Below, piece after piece: positions 16,682 through 27,153 of a stretch of DNA of 64,000 nt (positions are counted from its first letter, which is position 1; each line of letters starts with the position of its first letter). Made by a program: the position numbers and the translations under genes. The notes beneath the pieces are model-generated. The model had not been told where the DNA came from, made no database searches, and saw only the letters and a list, made by a program, of their open reading frames with translations. Origin of the DNA: Streptomyces roseifaciens (lineage in GTDB: Bacteria; Actinomycetota; Actinomycetes; Streptomycetales; Streptomycetaceae); NCBI RefSeq assembly GCF_001445655.1, contig NZ_LNBE01000004.1, positions 496,001 through 560,000 of the forward strand, in the 5' to 3' direction.

Positions 16682-17383
16682 TCAGACGAACCGCTGCAGC
16701 AGCCCCCACGTGAACTCGGCCGTGTACTCGGCCCGCTCCCCGGAGGCGTCCGGCGCCGTGAAGGCGAGCTGCCAGCGGGTGGGGGCCGTGCCCTCCAGCG
16801 GCCGGGCGGGGGCGAAGGCGCGCGCCACCTCGTCCACGGTGCACGACCAGGGCTTCAGGTCCTCCACGGTCCGCAGCCGAGGGCCGGGCGCGCCCGGGGC
16901 GCGGACCAGCCACTCGTTCCAGACGGCCCCGCCGGGCGCCGCCAGCACCTCGAACCGCAGGTCCGGCCAGAGCGGCACCCGCCACGTCGCCGTCTCGAAC
17001 GTCAGGTCGCCCACGTGCCGCTCGCCGGTGGCCTCGGGCGGGCCGAGCACCGAGCGGTAGTGCGGACGCGCCCCGCGCTGCCCGGGGGCCCGCAGCGCTG
17101 CCTGCCAGCGGCGGTTCGTCTTCCGCATCCTGCTCCGGTCGACGCCGAGTTCGCGCAGGGCGTCCTCGACCAGGCCGGGCTGGTGGTCGGCCATCCGCCG
17201 CAGGAGGACGAGCTGGAAGCCGAGGGGGCCGAAGGCCTCCCAGGCGCCGGTAGTACCGGGAGTGCGGGGACGGGCGGGACCGGTGGGGCGGCCGGTGCTG
17301 CCGGACCGGCCGAAGGCGCCGGGAGTGCCGGACCGCCGGCCCGGCTCGGACGGAAAGTCGGAGGCTGGGTACATGGGGGCCAT
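16682..17383 (-). CDS. conserved-looking protein of unknown function
   Basis: 233-aa soluble protein I do not recognise. The first 50 residues are rich in Gly, Pro and Ser and may be disordered. The rest is compact and Trp-rich, with WRVPLWPDLRFEVLAAPGGAV and EYTAEFTWGLLQRF at the C-terminus, suggesting a small folded beta-rich domain. No signal peptide or membrane helix. It diverges from the ABC transporter pair next door with about 95 bp between starts, but the content gives no functional link. Confidence 0.6.
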   Translation of the reverse strand: MAPMYPASDFPSEPGRRSGTPGAFGRSGSTGRPTGPARPRTPGTTGAWEAFGPLGFQLVLLRRMADHQPGLVEDALRELGVDRSRMRKTNRRWQAALRAPGQRGARPHYRSVLGPPEATGERHVGDLTFETATWRVPLWPDLRFEVLAAPGGAVWNEWLVRAPGAPGPRLRTVEDLKPWSCTVDEVARAFAPARPLEGTAPTRWQLAFTAPDASGERAEYTAEFTWGLLQRFV

Positions 17384-17478
17384 CGTCGCGCACCCGGCAG
17401 CGGGCCGGGGTAGGGCTCCGCGGACGCCGCCCGCTCACTAAGGTCGGGGTGAGTGATCACTGGCGTACGGAGGCTCTG

Positions 17479-18194
17479 ATGTCCGGCTCGAAGGCCCCGC
17501 AGGGCGGCGGCCCCGCCCCGCTCCTGCGGCTGCGCGGAGTCAGCCGCACCTACGGGGAGAGGGAGGCCCTGCACCCGCTCGACCTCGACCTGGAGCCGGG
17601 GACCTGCACCGCCCTCTTCGGCCACAACGGATCGGGCAAGTCCACGCTGCTGCGGATAGCCGCCGGCCGGGACGAGCCCACCGCCGGCACCGCGCACTTC
17701 GCGGGCCGCAAGGTCTCCGAGGACGACCCGGAGGTACGGGCCAGGGTCGCGGTCGTGGGCGACACCGTGGCCACCTACCCCGATCTGACCGTGCGCGAGC
17801 ACCTCGAACTCGTCACCGTCGCCCACGCCGTGGAGGACGCCGGCGCCTGGATCGACCACGTGCTCGCCGACCGCCGGCTGACCGACCACGCGCGGGCGCT
17901 GCCCGGCTCGCTCTCCTCCGGCCAGCTCCAGTCGCTGCTGCTGGCCGCGGCGCTCGTCCGCCCCCGCGACCTGCTCATCCTGGACGAGCCCGAGCAGCGG
18001 CTCGACCCGGACGCCCGGGTCCGCCTCGCGGAGCTGCTGAACGGCGAGAAGCGCGACGGCGTGGCCGTCCTGCTGGCGACCCACCAGGCCGACCTGGCGG
18101 AGTCCGTCGCGGACCGGATGATCGCCCTGGAGGACGGCCGGGTGATCGCCGAGGGCGCACCGGCGGAGGTCCTGGCCGGGCTGGGGCTGCGCGG

Positions 18195-18198
<4 letters not shown>
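17479..18198 (+). CDS. ABC transporter ATP-binding protein
   Basis: 239-aa ATPase subunit. Walker A GHNGSGKS (about residues 51-58), signature LSSGQ, Walker B LLILDEPE and the H-loop ATHQ are all present. The start is the ATG placed 6 bases after GGAGG. Its stop overlaps the start of the next gene (ATGA), so the pair forms an exporter in which this subunit powers the downstream membrane protein. Substrate unknown. Confidence 0.9.
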
Positions 18199-19971
<1,773 letters not shown>

Positions 19972-19973
<2 letters not shown>

Positions 19974-20040
19974 CGCACGAGCCAGCACCGATGCACGAGC
20001 CGGTACCTACGCACGAGCCCGCACCGACGCACGAGCCGGC
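19972..20040. repeat. imperfect tandem repeat of about 18 bp
   Basis: Four imperfect copies of a unit like ACGCACGAGCCGGCACCG directly follow the exporter gene stop. If read in frame beyond the stop they would encode a repeated THEPAP-type peptide, so this may be a decayed or readable tail extension. Confidence 0.7.
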
Positions 20041-20092
20041 GCGGCGGCGGCCGGGCCGTCGCGGTGGCGGCCGGGCCGGTCCGCCTCCGCGC

Positions 20093-20608
20093 TCAGCCGC
20101 CGGTGACGCCGTCCACCCGCTCCCGCAGCAGGTCCGCATGCCCGTTGTGGCGGGCGTACTCGCCGATGAGGTGGAGGTGGACGAAGCGGAGCGAATACGG
20201 CTCGCCGTCGATGGTGAACGTGTCGTCCAGGGACGCCCCGGCGAGCACCTCGTCGGCCAGGCGCTGCTCCTCCAGCAGGCACGCGTAGTACGCGGCGGCG
20301 CGGGCCGGATCCGCCTCATCGAAGTCGGCGTTCTTGTTGTCCTCCGTGCTGTAGAGCCGCGGCAGGTCCTGACCGGCGAACCGCTCGCGGAACCAGATGC
20401 GCTCGACCTTCGCCATGTGGCGGATCAGCCCCAGCAGCGACAGGTCCGACGGCGGCACGGTCCGCTCGGCCAGCTGCTCGCCGGTCAGCCCGGCGCACTT
20501 GTGCAGCAGGGTGCTGCGGTGCCAGGCGAGCAGGCCGGTGAGCAGCGTGCGTTCGCCGGCCGCGAGGGATCCGGCCGGCCGGGTGATGGCGGGTGCTGTC
20601 CACGTCAT
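20093..20608 (-). CDS. DinB-family metal-binding protein
   Basis: 171-aa four-helix-bundle protein of the DinB/DUF664 group, several members of which are thiol-dependent enzymes using mycothiol or bacillithiol. The expected metal-binding His residues are visible in LAWHRSTL, LIRHMAKVERIWF and EYARHNGHADLLRE. In actinomycetes mycothiol is the likely cofactor, but no substrate can be assigned. Alone on its strand between unrelated genes. Confidence 0.85.
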   Translation of the reverse strand: MTWTAPAITRPAGSLAAGERTLLTGLLAWHRSTLLHKCAGLTGEQLAERTVPPSDLSLLGLIRHMAKVERIWFRERFAGQDLPRLYSTEDNKNADFDEADPARAAAYYACLLEEQRLADEVLAGASLDDTFTIDGEPYSLRFVHLHLIGEYARHNGHADLLRERVDGVTGG

Positions 20609-20699
20609 CCGGCGATCATGCCCGGGCCAGTGCGGCGGCGCGAGCCCTTTCCCCGGCGGTCCGGCCCACGGCCGTCCGAGCCCTCGGCAGCCCCGGCCC

Positions 20700-21515
20700 T
20701 CAGCCGCCCGAGCCCTCGGGTTCCGGCTTGAGTACCACGAAGTCGGCTCCCGCCGGGTCCAGGCAGATGGCCAGCCGGCCGACGCCCTCCGCGTCCTCCG
20801 GGCCCATCTGCACCGTGCCGCCGCCCTCGACGACCTTCGCGACCGTCGCGTCGCAGTCGCCGGTGGCGAAGACCGGGTGCCAGTAGGGGCGGCCGCCGTT
20901 CAGGGCGAGGTGCTCGGAGGGGAGCTGCATCAGGCCGCCGTGCATCAGCTCCTTGTCCCGCCCCTCCGGGGTGAGCAGGACGTACGTCCCTCCGCCGCCC
21001 GGGAGCGGCATGTCCTCCGCGGTCCAGCCGAAGACCGCGCCGTAGAACTCCTGCGCCGCCGCCGCGTCGGTGGTGTACAGCTCGGTCCAGGACAGGGTGC
21101 CGGGGGTGTCGGCCGCCTCCAGGCCGGGGTAGGTGCCGGGCTGGAAGACGGCGAACTGGCCGCCCTGGGGGTCGGTGAACTGGGCCATCCGGCCCTCGCC
21201 CTCGCCCTCGCCGGGGCCCATCGGCGGCACCCGCACCGTGCCGCCCGCCCGCTCGACGGCCCGGGCCGCGGCGTCCGCGTCGGCCGTCCCGAAATAGATC
21301 ATCCAGGCGGAGCGGGCGCCCTCCTCGGTGAGCGGGCCGATGCCGGCGACGGACTTGCCGTCCAGCCGGAAGACGCCGTAGTCACCCGCCTCCTCGCCGT
21401 GGGACTGGAACTCCCAGCCGAACACCGATCCGTAGAAGGCGGCCGCGGCCGGGACGTCGGGGGCGCCGAGGTCGAGCCAGGAGGGGGAGCCGGGGACAAA
21501 GTCGGTGGTGATCAT
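20700..21515 (-). CDS. two-domain VOC (glyoxalase/bleomycin-resistance fold) protein
   Basis: 271-aa protein made of two VOC modules. Domain 1 (about residues 1-125) begins FVPGSPSWLDLGAPDV and ends TDPQGGQFAVFQ; domain 2 (about 135-265) begins PGTLSWTELYTTDAAAA and ends LDPAGADFVVLKP. Each has the AFYGxVFGW helix typical of Streptomyces VOC hydroxylase-like proteins. Such proteins bind metals or small hydrophobic ligands; the reaction is not known here. Confidence 0.85.
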   Translation of the reverse strand: MITTDFVPGSPSWLDLGAPDVPAAAAFYGSVFGWEFQSHGEEAGDYGVFRLDGKSVAGIGPLTEEGARSAWMIYFGTADADAAARAVERAGGTVRVPPMGPGEGEGEGRMAQFTDPQGGQFAVFQPGTYPGLEAADTPGTLSWTELYTTDAAAAQEFYGAVFGWTAEDMPLPGGGGTYVLLTPEGRDKELMHGGLMQLPSEHLALNGGRPYWHPVFATGDCDATVAKVVEGGGTVQMGPEDAEGVGRLAICLDPAGADFVVLKPEPEGSGG

Positions 21516-21653
21516 GGAAGTGATCTCCCTTCGCGGGTCCTTTGCGAAGCCAGCGTGACACCCGCCACTGACAACCGCCCGTCGGCACAGGTCGCCCGGG
21601 TCGCCGGGGTCGCGCCGGCCCCGTGGACGGCCGCGGCACCCGGGGGCCGGGGG

Positions 21654-22409
21654 CTAGTCCGCGGCGTCCTGGTGCGCCCGCAGTCCGACCCCGATGATCC
21701 CGTCCCAGTACGTCAGCTCCTCCACGAGCGGGTACGCCGGGCCCTTGCCCTCCAGGCTCAGCACCACCCCGGCCTCCTTGGCCCTGCCCCGCTCCCGGCC
21801 GTCCGCCGGCTGCTCCGGCTCGATGTGCACGTCCGTGACCCGGAAGCCGCGCTTCGTGCACAGCTCCAGTATTCGCGCGAGCAGCCCTCTGCGGGTGCGG
21901 TACGACAGGTGCAGCTCGACCCGGTCGCCGGGTATGAGGGCCATGCGCCGGGTGATGACGGGGAAGCCGCGCACCACCAGGAAGTGCACCAGGGTCGCCG
22001 CGACGCCGAGCAGCGGCAGGCTCCCGCCGCAGGCCATGCCCAGCGCGCAGGTCAGCCATATCGTGGCCGCCGTCGTCAGGCCGCGCACCGCGTCGCGGCG
22101 CACGAAGATCAGGCCGCCGCCTATGAAGCCGATGCCGGAGACGATCTGGGCGGCCACGCGCGAGGGGTCCTGGCGGACGCCGACGATGCCGGACACGGCG
22201 TCGAAGCCGTGGATCGAGACCTCCATGAACAGCGCGCTGCCCACCCCGACGAGGGTGTGGGTACGCAGCCCGGCGCTCTTCTGCTGTAACTCGCGCTCCA
22301 GGCCGATGAGCGAGGAGAGCAGCAGCGCGATGCCCAACTCGGCGAACTGCCGCGCGCCTTGACCGGAGAGATCGAACAGGGGGACCGCAATGTGCTGCAC
22401 GGTGTTCAT
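21654..22409 (-). CDS. MgtC/SapB-family membrane protein with a TTA codon
   Basis: 251-aa protein with an N-terminal MgtC domain: LSSLIGLERELQQKSAGLRTHTLVGVGSALF, then several membrane helices and a cytoplasmic ACT-like C-terminal domain (about residues 165-245). MgtC proteins help cells grow under low Mg2+ and low-phosphate or acid stress, partly by inhibiting F-ATPase; some members act on other membrane targets. Leucine 41 is encoded by TTA (22287-22289 on the plus strand reads taa), a codon that in Streptomyces needs the developmentally regulated bldA tRNA, so translation may be limited to late growth. Confidence 0.88.
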   Translation of the reverse strand: MNTVQHIAVPLFDLSGQGARQFAELGIALLLSSLIGLERELQQKSAGLRTHTLVGVGSALFMEVSIHGFDAVSGIVGVRQDPSRVAAQIVSGIGFIGGGLIFVRRDAVRGLTTAATIWLTCALGMACGGSLPLLGVAATLVHFLVVRGFPVITRRMALIPGDRVELHLSYRTRRGLLARILELCTKRGFRVTDVHIEPEQPADGRERGRAKEAGVVLSLEGKGPAYPLVEELTYWDGIIGVGLRAHQDAAD

Positions 22410-22497
22410 GCCTCATTGTGGCTTGAAATCCACTGTCCTAGAAGGGAGTTGACACCCCACTACCGTACGACCGGGCTCAGTGGATACGTTCCGGCTC

Positions 22498-23811
22498 ATG
22501 AATCCCATGAGACTTGGCGGAATACCCCTCGGTGCGGCGCTCGGCGCCGCCCTTCTCGCCGCCTCCGCGGCCGCCCCGCCCGCCACCGCCGCCCCGGCGC
22601 CCGCCACCGCCCCCGCCGCGCGGCAGGCCCTCACCGCCGAGGAGCAGCGCCTGTCCGGCCCCGTGCCGCAGGAGATCCTGCGCCGCGGCGGGTTCGCGGA
22701 CACGGCCCCGGACTTCGCCGCCGCCCTGGCCCGTACGCGCACCCTGCCGCAGGCGCAGCGGCTCGCGACGGCCGAGGGGCAGCGGCTGTGGCGGCGGGCC
22801 GTTGACCGGGTGCAGGGCCGCGGGCCGGGCCCGGAGCGCGCCGGCGACCTGAGCCGGGACGACGACCGCCCGCTGTACTGGGCGCGGCTCGGCATGACCC
22901 GCGCCCTGCAGGAATGGAAGCCTGCCTTCCGGCTGTCCGGGCCGCAGCGCGCCGAGCTCACCGGCCGCATCGAGCGCTCCTCGCGCGGCCAGGACTCCAT
23001 CGACCTCCCCGCCGGCGAGCAGGTCAGGCGCGTCCTCATCACCGGCTTCGACCCGTTCCAGCTCGACGCCGACCCCCGCCGCTCCAACCCCTCCGGCGCG
23101 GCCGCGCTCGCCCTGGACGGCACGACGATCGACACCCCGGCCGGCCCGGCGCGCATCGAGGCCGCCGTCTTCCCCGTCCGCTGGGCGGACTTCGCCGACG
23201 GCACGGTGGAACGGACCCTGCTGCCGCACTTCCGGCCGGGCCCGCGCCGGGTGGACGTCTTCACCACGATCAGCCAGGGCCGCCCCGGCCGCTTCGACGT
23301 CGAGCGCACCAACGGCGCCTGGCGCGGCGGCTACCCGGACAACGCGAACGTCTCCCGCACGGAGACCGTGCCGGTGCCGCCCGGCGTCCCGACCGTGCAC
23401 CCGCAGCCGCAGTGGACGTCCACCAGCCTCCCGTACGCGGCGATCACCGCGGCCGCCACCGGGCCGTTCGCCGTGCACGACAACACCGAGGTCACGGAGA
23501 TCCCGGCGGGCGCCACGGAGCCCGTCGACCGACCGGACGGGCCGACCCCCGGCTCGACCGCCCGCGCGGGCGGCGGAGGCGACTACCTCTCCAACGAGAT
23601 CGCCTACCGGGCGACGCTGCTGCGCGACGCGGTGCGCCTGGGCGTACCGGGCGGGCACCTGCACACCCCGGTGCTGCAGTTCGGCCGGGGCAACGAGGAT
23701 CCGGCGACCGGCACGGTCACCGACCCCGGGTTCGTCCGCAACCGGCTCGCGATCGTCGCGCAGGTGCGGTCGATCACAGGGGTGGCCGTCGCGGCCGGCC
23801 GGACGCCATGA
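22498..23811 (+). CDS. secreted pyroglutamyl-peptidase-like protein lacking the catalytic Cys
   Basis: 437-aa exported protein: signal peptide of about 35 residues (LGAALLAASAAAPPATAAPA), an alpha-helical N-terminal region, then a C15 pyroglutamyl peptidase I-like domain from about residue 178 (RVLITGFDPFQLD...RSNPSG). The conserved Glu block is present (DVERTNGAWRGGYPDN) and the His block too (GGHLHTPVLQ). The position of the nucleophilic Cys, normally TYVCNH, reads DYLSNEIAY: Ser instead of Cys. The secreted form and extra N-terminal domain are unlike cytosolic Pcp. It may be a serine variant or a non-catalytic binding protein. Confidence 0.75.
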   Translation: MNPMRLGGIPLGAALGAALLAASAAAPPATAAPAPATAPAARQALTAEEQRLSGPVPQEILRRGGFADTAPDFAAALARTRTLPQAQRLATAEGQRLWRRAVDRVQGRGPGPERAGDLSRDDDRPLYWARLGMTRALQEWKPAFRLSGPQRAELTGRIERSSRGQDSIDLPAGEQVRRVLITGFDPFQLDADPRRSNPSGAAALALDGTTIDTPAGPARIEAAVFPVRWADFADGTVERTLLPHFRPGPRRVDVFTTISQGRPGRFDVERTNGAWRGGYPDNANVSRTETVPVPPGVPTVHPQPQWTSTSLPYAAITAAATGPFAVHDNTEVTEIPAGATEPVDRPDGPTPGSTARAGGGGDYLSNEIAYRATLLRDAVRLGVPGGHLHTPVLQFGRGNEDPATGTVTDPGFVRNRLAIVAQVRSITGVAVAAGRTP

Positions 23812-23818
23812 TGGACGG

Positions 23819-24547
23819 ATGATCATCGCCGCAGCTCAGTTCACCGCCCGCCCGTGCGACATCGAAGCGAACGCGGCCCGGATGGCCGCGTTCGTGACCG
23901 AGGCGGGGGAGCGCGGCGCCGGGCTCGTCGTCTTCGCCGAACTCGCCGCCACCGGCTACGAACTGGACGCGATCATCGGCGGGGGCGACCGGCTGGTCAT
24001 GGAGCCCGGCGACCCGCGGCTCGCCCCCGTGCGGGACGCGTGCCGCACGGCGGGCGTCGCGGCCGTGGTCAACTGCGCGGGCCGGAACGCCGCGGGCACG
24101 ACGATCACCAGCTACGTCTACGGCCCGGACGGCGCCCTCCTCACCCGCTACAACAAGGTGCACGTGACGGACACGGAGCGGGCCGCGGGCTTCGCGGCGG
24201 GCACGGGCGAGGGCCGGTTCACCCTCCACGGCGTCCGCTTCGCGCACGTCATCTGCTACGACGCCCACTTCCCCGAGTGCGCGGCCCGCGCCGCCGCCGA
24301 CGGGTGCGGCGTGCTGCTCGCCAGCTCGCTGTACGGGCAGGGCGGCGGCGCACAGGAGCGGATGGAGATCTTCCCCGCGCTGGCGAAGGCCGCCGGCCTC
24401 CACGTCCTGCTGGCGAACCACTGCGGCCCGTCGGGCCCGTACGACGCCTGCGGCCTCAGCGCGGTGTGGGCGCCGGACGGCACCGTCCTCGCGGAGGGCT
24501 CGGCCACGGAGGCGGAGCTGGTGCCGGCCGGGCTGACGCTCGGCTGA
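23819..24547 (+). CDS. carbon-nitrogen hydrolase (nitrilase superfamily)
   Basis: 242-aa amidase-type enzyme. The Glu-Lys-Cys triad is visible: Glu in FAELAATGYE (about residue 41), Lys in TRYNKVHVTD (about 112) and Cys in VICYDAHFPE (about 145). It hydrolyses an amide or related C-N bond in the cytosol; the substrate is unknown. The start is 8 bases after the previous gene's stop, so the two are co-transcribed, although one product is secreted and the other is not. Confidence 0.88.
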   Translation: MIIAAAQFTARPCDIEANAARMAAFVTEAGERGAGLVVFAELAATGYELDAIIGGGDRLVMEPGDPRLAPVRDACRTAGVAAVVNCAGRNAAGTTITSYVYGPDGALLTRYNKVHVTDTERAAGFAAGTGEGRFTLHGVRFAHVICYDAHFPECAARAAADGCGVLLASSLYGQGGGAQERMEIFPALAKAAGLHVLLANHCGPSGPYDACGLSAVWAPDGTVLAEGSATEAELVPAGLTLG

Positions 24548-24583
24548 GAGCCGGCTGATTCTCAGCTGAGAACGGGCCGCCTC

Positions 24584-25390
24584 TCAGCCGAGCGCGGCGC
24601 CCTCGTCCTCCGTCCGGGGGCCGGGGCCGCCGGAGGCGTCCTCCTCCGCGGCCTCCTCCCCCATGAGGTCCCGGACGAGCAGCGTCGCACCGGCCACCGC
24701 GCCCGGCATCACGAACACCGCCACGAACGGCACCAGGAACAGCAGCGTCAGCGGCACCCCGAAGCCCAGCGCGAGCAGCTTGCGCGAGCGCAGCAGCCGC
24801 AGCCGCTCGCGCAGCGGCACGCCGCGGCGCTGCAGGGCGACGGCGGTGAGCTCCTCGGCGAGGAAGAAGCCGGAGATGCAGAAGCCGAGGGCCGGGATCA
24901 CGGTCTGCCCGACGACGGGCACGAAACCGAGCGCGAAGAGCAGCACGCCCCAGACGGCGACGCGCACGAGCACCGCGAGGCTCTCGCGGGCCGCGATCCA
25001 CAGCTCGCGCCAGAGCGGCAGCCCGGACTCGGGGACGTCGCCGCCCACGGAGCGGTCGACCCGCTCGGACAGCTCCTCGTAGAAGGGCTGGCCCACCAGC
25101 AGGGTCACGGCGGTGAAGGAGATGAGGGCCAGCAGCAGGCCGCCGCCGAAGAGCAGGACGGTCAGCGCGCCCCGGAACAGGCCGGCCCAGGGGGAGGACC
25201 AGCCGTCGGCGAAGGGCGTGGCCCAGCCGACGGCATCGCCCGCGTACAGGGCGAGGCAGACGACCGCCGCCGCGTAGCCGACGAGGGTGATGAGCCCGGG
25301 CAGCAGCCCGAACCCCCACTGCCGCCGGTTGCGCGCCACCCAGCGCTGGCCCTTGCCCAGGTACGTCAGTCCCGCCATGAGATCTCGCAT
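24584..25390 (-). CDS. EI24/CysZ-like membrane protein
   Basis: 268-aa polytopic membrane protein with four to six hydrophobic segments. The start MRDLMAGLTYLGKGQRWV and the GQPFYEELSERVDR segment (about residue 100) are typical of CysZ/EI24 proteins; E. coli CysZ moves sulfate. The C-terminus is a charged tail of about 20 residues rich in Glu and Asp. No sulfate-assimilation gene is nearby. Convergent with the nitrilase gene. Confidence 0.85.
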   Translation of the reverse strand: MRDLMAGLTYLGKGQRWVARNRRQWGFGLLPGLITLVGYAAAVVCLALYAGDAVGWATPFADGWSSPWAGLFRGALTVLLFGGGLLLALISFTAVTLLVGQPFYEELSERVDRSVGGDVPESGLPLWRELWIAARESLAVLVRVAVWGVLLFALGFVPVVGQTVIPALGFCISGFFLAEELTAVALQRRGVPLRERLRLLRSRKLLALGFGVPLTLLFLVPFVAVFVMPGAVAGATLLVRDLMGEEAAEEDASGGPGPRTEDEGAALG

Positions 25391-25479
25391 GGCGGGAAGG
25401 GTATCCGGCGCGCCCCGGCCGGCCCGGGGGGCGGACGGCCGGAGCGCGCAGGACGGGTGGGAAGGGCGGAAAGGGGCCC

Positions 25480-26493
25480 TTAGAACGTGACGATCATCTT
25501 GCCGGTGTTCTCGCCCCGCAGCATGCCCAGGAACGCGTCCAGGGCGTTCTCGACGCCGTGGACGACCGTCTCGCGGTACTTGAGCTCGCCGGAGCGCACC
25601 CAGCCGCCGACCTCCTGCACGAACTGCGGCTGCAGCGCCTTGTGGTCCCCGACGATCATGCCCTGCAGGCGCAGCCGCTTGCCGATGATCGCGATCATGT
25701 TGCGCGGGCCGGGCTGCGGCTCGGTGTCGTTGTAGCCCGCGATGGCGCCGCAGAGGGTGGCGCGGCCGTGCAGCTTCATCGCGCCGATCGCGGCCTCCAG
25801 GTGCTCACCGCCGACGTTGTCGAAGTAGACGTCGACGCCGTCGGGCGCGACCTGCTTGAGCTGCTCGGCGACCGGGCCGTTCTTGTAGTTGAAGGCGGCG
25901 TCGAAGCCGTACTCCTCGACGAGGGCCTTGACCTTCTCGTCCGTGCCCGCGCTGCCGACGACGCGCGAGGCGCCCTTGAGCCGGGCGATCTGGCCGACCT
26001 GGAGGCCGACCGCGCCCGCGGCGCCGGAGACGAAGACGGCGTCGCCCTCCTTGAAGGAGGCGACCTCCAGCAGGCCCGCGTAGGCGGTCAGGCCCGGCAT
26101 GCCGAGCACGCCGAGGTAGGTGGACAGCGGGGCGAGCTCCGGGTCGACCTTGACCGCGTGCGCGGCCTCGACCAGGGCGTACTCCCGCCAGCCGAGGCTG
26201 TGCAGGACGTGGTCGCCGACCTGGAAGGCGTCGCTGCGCGAGGCGACGACCTCGCCGACCGCGCCGCCCTCCATGGGCCGGTCGAGCTGGAAGGGCGGGA
26301 TGTAGGAGCGGGCGTCGTTCATCCGGCCGCGCATGTACGGATCCACCGACATGTGGATGTTGCGCACCAGGATCTGCCCCTCGCCGGGCTCGGGCACGGC
26401 CGTCTCCCGGAGCGCGAACTCCTCGGGCTTCGGCCAGCCGTGCGGGCGGGCGACGAGGTGCCATTCACGGCTGGTGGTGGGCGTGGCGGACAT
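25480..26493 (-). CDS. NADP-dependent MDR oxidoreductase (CurA/leukotriene B4 dehydrogenase type)
   Basis: 337-aa zinc-free medium-chain reductase. The N-terminal catalytic domain has the ILVRNIHMSVDPYMRGRM block (about residues 40-57), and the NADP-binding Rossmann region has FVSGAAGAVGLQVGQIARLKG. Homologues reduce alpha,beta-unsaturated ketones or aldehydes with NADPH. It diverges from a MarR regulator across a 100-bp region with inverted repeats, suggesting that it is controlled by that regulator in response to a reactive or phenolic compound. Confidence 0.9.
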   Translation of the reverse strand: MSATPTTSREWHLVARPHGWPKPEEFALRETAVPEPGEGQILVRNIHMSVDPYMRGRMNDARSYIPPFQLDRPMEGGAVGEVVASRSDAFQVGDHVLHSLGWREYALVEAAHAVKVDPELAPLSTYLGVLGMPGLTAYAGLLEVASFKEGDAVFVSGAAGAVGLQVGQIARLKGASRVVGSAGTDEKVKALVEEYGFDAAFNYKNGPVAEQLKQVAPDGVDVYFDNVGGEHLEAAIGAMKLHGRATLCGAIAGYNDTEPQPGPRNMIAIIGKRLRLQGMIVGDHKALQPQFVQEVGGWVRSGELKYRETVVHGVENALDAFLGMLRGENTGKMIVTF

Positions 26494-26539
26494 GGGACGC
26501 GACCTCCTGGTGGACGAGCAAAAGCTTAAGGAACTGAAA

Positions 26540-26577
26540 CAACCATGCTCCTCGATATTTCATGTTGTCAAGCAACC
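26540..26577. promoter_or_regulatory. candidate MarR operator between divergent genes
   Basis: The AT-richer gap holds two overlapping dyads: ACAACCATG (26540-26548) facing CATGTTGT (26562-26569), and GTTGtcaagCAAC (26565-26577). They lie between the reductase start and the MarR start, where a shared operator is expected. Confidence 0.5.
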
Positions 26578-26593
26578 GGGTAACCTGGAGGGC

Positions 26594-27022
26594 ATGGTCC
26601 CCCGAACCGATGCCCTGACCCGTGAGGTCGTCGACCTCATCGCGGCCGTCGTGGCCCGCTACCACGAGGAGTACGAGGAGGCGGCGGCCAAGCACGCGCT
26701 CACCGGCGCCCAGGCCAAGGTCCTCGCCCTGCTCGCGCGCGAGTCCCTGCCGATGCGCCGCATCGCCCAGCTCCTGAAGTGCGAGCCGTCCAACGTCACC
26801 GGCATCGTCGACCGCCTGGAGGCCCGCGGCCTGGTGGAGCGGCGCCCCGACCCCGACGACCGCCGCATCAAGCTCGCGGCGGCCACGCCGGCCGGCCTCG
26901 ACACCGCCGGGCGCCTGAGCGAGTCGCTGGACTTCGCCCGCGAGCCGCTCGCCGGCCTCTCGGCCGAGGAGCGCGGGGTCCTGCGGGACCTGCTGCGCCG
27001 GATGCTGGAACCGGGCGCCTGA
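26594..27022 (+). CDS. MarR-family transcriptional regulator
   Basis: 142-aa winged-helix repressor. The DNA-binding region runs from LTGAQAKVLALLARESLPM to the recognition helix EPSNVTGIVDRLEARGLVERR and the wing PDPDDRRIKLAAA (about residues 35-100). MarR dimers usually repress a divergent gene and let go when they bind a ligand, here most likely controlling the reductase. The ATG follows GGAGG by only 2 bases, so initiation may be leaderless or weak; no in-frame alternative with a better site was found. Confidence 0.9.
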   Translation: MVPRTDALTREVVDLIAAVVARYHEEYEEAAAKHALTGAQAKVLALLARESLPMRRIAQLLKCEPSNVTGIVDRLEARGLVERRPDPDDRRIKLAAATPAGLDTAGRLSESLDFAREPLAGLSAEERGVLRDLLRRMLEPGA

Positions 27023-27153
27023 GCGGACCCGCCTGAGTCTGCCGGGTGCGCCCGGCAAGGGGCGCGGGGAGCTGCGCGACCGGCCGCCCTTGACCCGCAG
27101 CCGACCGGCTGCCCACCGTCTCGGCCGAAGGGCCCGGGGCGGTCCGGCGCCCC

